A stretch of DNA of 18,358 nucleotides, taken from contig JBDTZN010000034.1 in assembly GCA_040005095.1 (NCBI GenBank), positions 1 to 18,358 of the forward strand. The letters run 5' to 3'. A program made the position numbers and the translations under genes. Below are positions 14,666 through 18,358 of this stretch, one piece after another; position 1 is the first letter of the stretch, and every line of letters starts with the position of its first letter. The notes under the pieces were generated by a model, which had not been told where the DNA came from, did no database searches, and saw nothing but the letters and a program-made list of their open reading frames with translations. This DNA comes from UBA5186 sp040005095 (GTDB taxonomy: Bacteria > Actinomycetota > Thermoleophilia > Gaiellales > Gaiellaceae).

Positions 14666-15648
14666 CGGATCGCCCGCCAGACTAGGTAGGCGCCCGCGGC
14701 CAGCGCGGCGAGCAGCAGGAGGAGCGACAGCAACCTTGGCCAGAGCCGGCGCCGACGCTTGGGCTCGTCACGCTCCGCGCGCACTTCGGCGAGCTCCTCG
14801 ACCTGGTCCGGCGGCACGACCATCGTGTCCACGACCGGAACGGCCTCGATCCCGGAGAGCGTGTCCTCCTCGTCCGGGTCTACCGCACCGGCGGCGGGCA
14901 TGGTCGCGGTGCGCTCGAGCGCGTCGGGGCCGGCGTCCGAGATCTCGAATGCGATCACGGTGATGTTGTCCTCGCCGCCGCGCTTGTTCGCGGCGCTCAC
15001 CAGTGCGCGCGCTGCGGTGTCGAGGTCGGGCCGGTGCTTTTCGACAGTTGCGAGGATCGTCTCGTCGTCGAGCATGTCGGTGAGCCCGTCGGAGCAGATC
15101 AGGAAGACGTCGCCGGTCCTCGGCTCGACCTGGTCGGTGTCGACGTCGACGTCCGGATCCGTGCCCACCGCGCGCGTGATGACCGACCGCTGCGGGTGCA
15201 CGTCGGCTTCCTCGGGGGAGAGCTTCCCGGTGCGCTGGAGCTCGCCGACCAGCGAATGGTCGTCGGTGAGCTGCTGGAGCTTGCCGTCGCGGACGAGGTA
15301 GGCGCGCGAGTCACCGACATGTCCGATCCAGACCACGCCGTTCTCGACGAGTGCAGCGGTGATCGTCGTGCCCATTCCCGACGCGGCTGCGTCCTCGTTC
15401 GCGCGCTTGAAGACGCGTCGGTTGGCCTCCTGGATCAGGCTGGTGAGCCGTTCCGCCCCGTTGCCGTCGCCCGTCTCCTCCTTCAGCGCGGCGGCGGCGA
15501 GCTGCGACGCGACCTCGCCGGCCTGTGCGCCGCCCATCCCGTCGGCGACCGCGAAGAGCGGCGGCCGGTGGACGAAGGAGTCCTCGTTATGGCGACGCTT
15601 GCGGCCGGTGTCCGTGACGACGGTGCTCTGGCCCACTTCCACGGTCAC
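14662..15648 (-). CDS. pstP: PP2C-family Ser/Thr protein phosphatase PstP
   Basis: 328-residue metal-dependent phosphatase that removes phosphates placed by PknB-type kinases. The catalytic domain (about 5-237) has KRRHNEDS (17-24), VADGMGGAQAGEVAS (34-48) with metal ligand Asp36, GTTITAA (93-99), GHVGDSRAYL (109-118), LICSDGLTDML (183-193) with Asp187, and GGEDNITVIAFE (224-235) with Asp227. An acidic, disordered segment (240-298) leads to a basic stretch and one helix (about 303-324). The protein then ends after a few residues, so the outer domain of mycobacterial PstP is absent. The GTG start at 15648 overlaps the fhaB stop (GTGA), with GAGG eight bases upstream. Its own stop overlaps the rodA/ftsW start. 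Confidence 0.96.
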   Translation of the reverse strand: MTVEVGQSTVVTDTGRKRRHNEDSFVHRPPLFAVADGMGGAQAGEVASQLAAAALKEETGDGNGAERLTSLIQEANRRVFKRANEDAAASGMGTTITAALVENGVVWIGHVGDSRAYLVRDGKLQQLTDDHSLVGELQRTGKLSPEEADVHPQRSVITRAVGTDPDVDVDTDQVEPRTGDVFLICSDGLTDMLDDETILATVEKHRPDLDTAARALVSAANKRGGEDNITVIAFEISDAGPDALERTATMPAAGAVDPDEEDTLSGIEAVPVVDTMVVPPDQVEELAEVRAERDEPKRRRRLWPRLLSLLLLLAALAAGAYLVWRAIR

Positions 15649-16127
15649 TTGTCGAACCTCAGGTCGGTCTCTCCGATTCGGATCAGGTCGCCGGGAGCGA
15701 GCTTGCGGGGGCGGGTCAGCCGCGAGCCGTTCACGAACGTGCCGTTCGAGGAGCCAAGATCGTGCAGCCAGACACCGTCCTGCCGCGGCTCGAAGCGCGC
15801 GTGGCGGGCCGAGGCGAACTCGTCAGGCCCGAGCCCGAGATCGTTCTGTGCGCCGCGGCCGACCGTGAGCGGCGCCGAGTCGAGCCGGTGCTCCTCCCCT
15901 GGAGTGAGCGCGGCGCTCTTGACGACGACGATCTTGCCTGTCACGCGTCCGGAGACAGGGACGACCGGCCCACCGCCCGAGGGGGCAAGGACGAAGCTCT
16001 CCTGCGGCAGCCTGAGGTCGCGGCTCGCGGTGCGCACGATCCGCCAGATGAACAGGTAGAGCAGGAGCAGGAACGCGATCTTGAGGAGGAGCAGGACCTC
16101 CTCGACCGTCGCCGAGCCGACAGTCAC
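15645..16127 (-). CDS. fhaB: Membrane-anchored FHA-domain protein FhaB (FipA-like)
   Basis: 160-residue protein that would recruit phosphothreonine-bearing partners to the membrane. One helix (about 9-31) at the N-terminus is followed by a basic segment and a linker. A complete FHA domain fills about 65-160: LTVGRGAQNDLGL (87-99), the phosphothreonine-binding ASARHARF (105-112) and LGSSNGTFVNGSRL (124-137), ending DLRFDK. The layout and length match mycobacterial FhaB/FipA, a PknA/PknB substrate that links phosphorylation to FtsZ and FtsQ. GTG 16127 overlaps the fhaA stop (GTGA) and has GGGAG five bases upstream. Its own stop overlaps the pstP start, so the three genes are tightly coupled. 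Confidence 0.95.
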   Translation of the reverse strand: MTVGSATVEEVLLLLKIAFLLLLYLFIWRIVRTASRDLRLPQESFVLAPSGGGPVVPVSGRVTGKIVVVKSAALTPGEEHRLDSAPLTVGRGAQNDLGLGPDEFASARHARFEPRQDGVWLHDLGSSNGTFVNGSRLTRPRKLAPGDLIRIGETDLRFDK

Positions 16128-16900
16128 GCGAGCTCCCGCCGAAAGACGAGCTCGGTCGAGCCGAGGGTGACGGCGTCCCCGTCGTTCAGCTTCGCGCGGC
16201 GGGTGGGGTGGCCGTTCACCTCCATGCCGTTCGTCGAGTCGAGGTCGATCAGCCAGTAGGCTGCGCCCTCCTGCCTCAGCTCGGCGTGGCGCCTCGAGAC
16301 GTTCCCGTCCTCGAGCTGGATGTCGCAGTCCTTCGAGCGGCCGATCACGACACGGCGCTTCGAGACCTCGTGCTTCTGCCCGTCGTAGCTCAGCGTGACG
16401 ACCTCGCGTTCGACTCCGAGGTCGGCCGCGCTCGCAGCCTCGGTGGCCTGCACAGGGGCCGCGGGCTTGTAGATCATCGTCGCGCCGGGCTCGACCTCCT
16501 CGGCGGGCGCACCGGCCGACGCGGCTCGTCCCTCGGGTTTCGCCATGCGCGTCGCGATCCCGAACTCGCCGACGGAGAGATCCTCGTCGGTGTTCAGCAA
16601 GACCTTCGGCGCCGTCAGGAGCGCGTATTGCTCGCGGCGCGCGTGCTCGGCCAGGTAGTCCTCGAGCTCGCCGACCAGCGAGTCGTCATAGCCCGAGAAC
16701 TGCTCGCGGTCGGCCGCCGAGAGGTAGATCGAGTACTCGTTCGGCACGTAGACGCGCGAGACCGAGACGTTCTTGTGGTCGTCCATCTCCTTCGCCAGCT
16801 TGCGCGCGAGCTCGACCGGCTGCACGTTCGTGCGGAACGCGCGGCCGAAGACGCCCTCGAAGAGGGACTCGATCTTTTGCTCGATGTTGCGGAGAACCAT
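16124..16900 (-). CDS. fhaA: FhaA: DUF3662 plus FHA domain protein
   Basis: 258-residue cytoplasmic adaptor. The N-terminal DUF3662 domain (about 1-118) begins MVLRNIEQKIESLFEGVFGRAF and holds VQPVELARKLAKEMDDHK (26-43) and VYVPNEYSIYLS (50-61). A short linker (119-162) includes GATMIYKP. The FHA domain (about 163-258) has VVIGRSKDCDIQL (184-196), VSRRHAEL (201-208) and the DSTNG loop (221-225), which bind phosphothreonine. In mycobacteria FhaA is a PknB substrate that binds phosphorylated MurJ and restrains lipid II flipping. The linker is only about 45 residues here, far shorter than the long disordered linker of M. tuberculosis FhaA. The ATG at 16900 has no Shine-Dalgarno sequence and lies just after a GC-rich hairpin. 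Confidence 0.96.
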   Translation of the reverse strand: MVLRNIEQKIESLFEGVFGRAFRTNVQPVELARKLAKEMDDHKNVSVSRVYVPNEYSIYLSAADREQFSGYDDSLVGELEDYLAEHARREQYALLTAPKVLLNTDEDLSVGEFGIATRMAKPEGRAASAGAPAEEVEPGATMIYKPAAPVQATEAASAADLGVEREVVTLSYDGQKHEVSKRRVVIGRSKDCDIQLEDGNVSRRHAELRQEGAAYWLIDLDSTNGMEVNGHPTRRAKLNDGDAVTLGSTELVFRRELA

Positions 16901-16907
16901 GGCGACG

Positions 16908-16924
16908 CCGGGGGTTTGCCCCGG
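16908..16924. other. GC-rich hairpin just upstream of the fhaA start
   Basis: CCGGGG-GTTTG-CCCCGG forms a perfect six-pair stem with a five-base loop. It lies in the 34-base gap between the polytopic kinase gene and fhaA and ends seven bases before the fhaA ATG. There is no T-run on either strand, so it is not a typical intrinsic terminator. It could hinder ribosome loading on fhaA or protect a processed 5' end. Confidence 0.35.
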
Positions 16925-16931
16925 TCGGCCA

Positions 16932-16937
16932 ATGCTA
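16932..16937 (-). promoter_or_regulatory. Possible -10 element for fhaA
   Basis: On the minus strand TAGCAT (4 of 6 to TATAAT) overlaps the stop codon of the upstream kinase. The nearest -35-like sequences (CAACTG, CTGAGT) are weak. A start site here would place the hairpin at the 5' end of the mRNA. Support is slight. Confidence 0.18.
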
Positions 16938-18358
16938 ACTCCCGCGATTCAGACTCAGTTGAGGTGCGACGGCCAGCGCAGCGCAGGTGACCCAGGCGGT
17001 CAGCACGAGCGGCCAGACTGCTACGCCCGGGACAAGCACCGTTGCGGCGAGCATGGCAGCGCCGGCGCCGGCCACCCCCCACAGGTCACGGGTGCGTGCG
17101 AGCGGAAGGACCGCGGCAGCCGCGGCAAGGGTCGCCGCCTCGAGCCCGAGCGCGGGATGCGCGAGCAGCGCCTGCCAGAGCGCGCCGGCGACCGCAACCG
17201 GGCTGTCGCTGCCGGCGATCCCGAGTCCGAGCGGTGGTCGGGCGTGCGTGAACGGCAGCGGTGTCCCACGGATGCCGGCTGCGAGCGCCGCGACCAGCAC
17301 GGCGGTTCCCGCTTGCGCTGCGCGGCGAACGGGCGAGCGCACGCCCAGCGCCGTCAGCGGGACGAGCCCGAGCGCACCGAGCGGAGCCGCGAGCGGGCCG
17401 AGTGCAAAGAGCAGTCCACTGCGTGGCTCACCCCAGGACAGGGCGAGCCAGGCAAGCGCGACCACGCCGTACAGCAGTGCCAGTCCGAGCGAGAAGTTGC
17501 CGAGCGGGAAGAGCGGGACCGCGAGGGTGAGCGCGAGTCCGACGCGCGGCCGCCAAGCCGTCGCCCCCGCCGCAACTGCCGCGACCAGCAGCGCCCAATG
17601 TGCCGGATAGAACGGAAGGGCCGTCGCGCTCCAGCCGGCGCCGACCGCGGCGAGGATCGGCGCGGCCAGTCGGTCGACCCCGCCCGGGATGACAAGCGGA
17701 CGAAGCTCGGCGCGCGGCTTCCGCTCGCGCTCGCGGAACGCGCCGCGGAGCACGCGTGCGAGGCGCTCGGCGCTCGGCCGGCGCGCAGGGTCGAGCGAGA
17801 GCGCGCGGTCGACGGCGACGAGCAGCGCCTTCGGCAAATCGGGTCGTTCGCGAGTGAGCGGCGGCGCGCCGGCCCCGATCGCGCGCGCTGTATCGAGGAG
17901 CGAGCCCGACCAGAACGGATGCGGGCCGGCAAGCGCCTCCCAGAGCATCACGCCGACGCCCCAGACGTCGGCGGCGGGCGTGGCTTCCTTGCCCGCGAGC
18001 CGCTCGGGCGCGATGTAGGCGAGCGTCCCGGGCACGTCCCCGGCGGCCGTCAGCGTCTCCTCTTCCTTCATCTGAGCCAGCCCGAAGTCGAGCAGCCGCA
18101 CGCTCACCTCCGGCCCTTCCTTCAACAACACGTTGGACGGCTTGACGTCGCGGTGGACGATCCCGCGCGCGTGGGCGTGCGCGAGTCCGTCGAGGATCTG
18201 GGCCGCGGCCTCCACCGCCGAGCGGTCGTCGAGCTCGCCGGCGCGCATCGCCTCGCGAACTGTCTTTCCGGGCACGTACTCGTAGGCGATGTAGACATGG
18301 CTATCGTCGCGCTCGAAGGCGTACGCGCGCAGGCAGCGCTCGTGACGCAGGCGCGCTG
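16935..18358 (-). CDS. Ser/Thr protein kinase fused to polytopic membrane domain (N-terminus beyond right edge)
   Basis: 473 codons are visible, entering from the right edge in the middle of the kinase N-lobe (ARLRHERCLRAYAFE, then VYIAYEYVPGKTVREA). The P-loop and ATP lysine are outside the window. The C-lobe is complete: catalytic HRDVKPSN (visible residues 68-75), DFGLAQ (90-95), AYIAPERLAG (113-122), DVWGVGVMLWEAL (130-142) and a C-terminal RRPSAERLARVL. After a basic segment (about 205-220), roughly 250 residues of Ala/Leu-rich sequence form some eight to ten hydrophobic segments with short loops. No PASTA or other sensor domain is visible. The membrane part matches no family I can name. 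It ends 34 bases before fhaA on the same strand, which ties it to the cell-wall phospho-signalling cluster. Confidence 0.9.
   Translation of the reverse strand, partial: ARLRHERCLRAYAFERDDSHVYIAYEYVPGKTVREAMRAGELDDRSAVEAAAQILDGLAHAHARGIVHRDVKPSNVLLKEGPEVSVRLLDFGLAQMKEEETLTAAGDVPGTLAYIAPERLAGKEATPAADVWGVGVMLWEALAGPHPFWSGSLLDTARAIGAGAPPLTRERPDLPKALLVAVDRALSLDPARRPSAERLARVLRGAFRERERKPRAELRPLVIPGGVDRLAAPILAAVGAGWSATALPFYPAHWALLVAAVAAGATAWRPRVGLALTLAVPLFPLGNFSLGLALLYGVVALAWLALSWGEPRSGLLFALGPLAAPLGALGLVPLTALGVRSPVRRAAQAGTAVLVAALAAGIRGTPLPFTHARPPLGLGIAGSDSPVAVAGALWQALLAHPALGLEAATLAAAAAVLPLARTRDLWGVAGAGAAMLAATVLVPGVAVWPLVLTAWVTCAALAVAPQLSLNRGS

Noticed and set aside
16908..16924. Hairpin considered as an intrinsic terminator for the polytopic kinase gene
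   Set aside because: No run of T follows the stem on either strand, so it was listed only as a leader structure.
1..18358. Mobile elements, defence systems, CRISPR arrays or tRNA genes
   Set aside because: No transposase, integrase, terminal repeats, spaced direct repeats or tRNA-like cloverleaf was seen; base composition and gene style look uniform across the window.

Overview
This is a very GC-rich, densely coding stretch of bacterial chromosome. Fifteen protein genes cover almost all of it, two of them cut by the window edges. The largest gap between genes is 72 bases. I see no rRNA, tRNA, CRISPR array, insertion sequence or phage gene. The order fhaA-fhaB-pstP-rodA/ftsW-pbpA-pknB is the hallmark cell-wall and division phospho-signalling cluster of Actinobacteriota. 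The lack of pknA, the short FhaA and the frequent GTG/CTG starts suggest a deep-branching actinobacterium such as Thermoleophilia (Gaiellales or Solirubrobacterales) rather than Mycobacterium or Streptomyces. That placement is inference.

Layout, left to right. (1) 1-3365, minus strand: dcd (dCTP deaminase, probably also dUTPase), then an NDUFA9-like atypical SDR, then an MMPL/RND-type membrane protein running off the left edge. These three form a tight operon. (2) 3414-4625, plus: a membrane-anchored DUF4015 putative glycoside hydrolase, divergent from dcd. (3) 4586-5857, minus: an MFS exporter-like permease whose 3' end overlaps the hydrolase by 40 bases. (4) 5930-8762, plus: a GabT-like class III aminotransferase followed by a Ser/Thr kinase with a transmembrane helix and an outer discoidin-like domain. 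(5) 8759-16900, minus: fhaA, fhaB, pstP, rodA/ftsW, pbpA, pknB, ddl. Most junctions here are exact 4-base NTGA stop/start overlaps. (6) 16935-18358, minus: a Ser/Thr kinase fused to a large polytopic membrane domain. Its N-terminus lies beyond the right edge.

How the genes work together: PknB carries four PASTA repeats outside the cell that in this family sense peptidoglycan fragments or lipid II. It would phosphorylate cytoplasmic targets read by the FHA proteins FhaA and FhaB and reset by the phosphatase PstP. RodA/FtsW (glycan polymerase) and PbpA (transpeptidase) are the matching synthase pair. Ddl, coupled to pknB by a GTGA overlap, makes the D-Ala-D-Ala end of the peptide stem. With the two extra kinases, the window holds three Ser/Thr kinases, one PP2C phosphatase and two FHA proteins within about 11 kb.

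No wholly novel system is evident. The points most worth a second look are: an active kinase with the same domain order as the pseudokinase tail of mycobacterial MurJ; two genes whose reading frames appear to require CTG start codons at CTGA overlaps; the polytopic kinase upstream of fhaA; and a near-perfect palindrome over the presumed gabT promoter.
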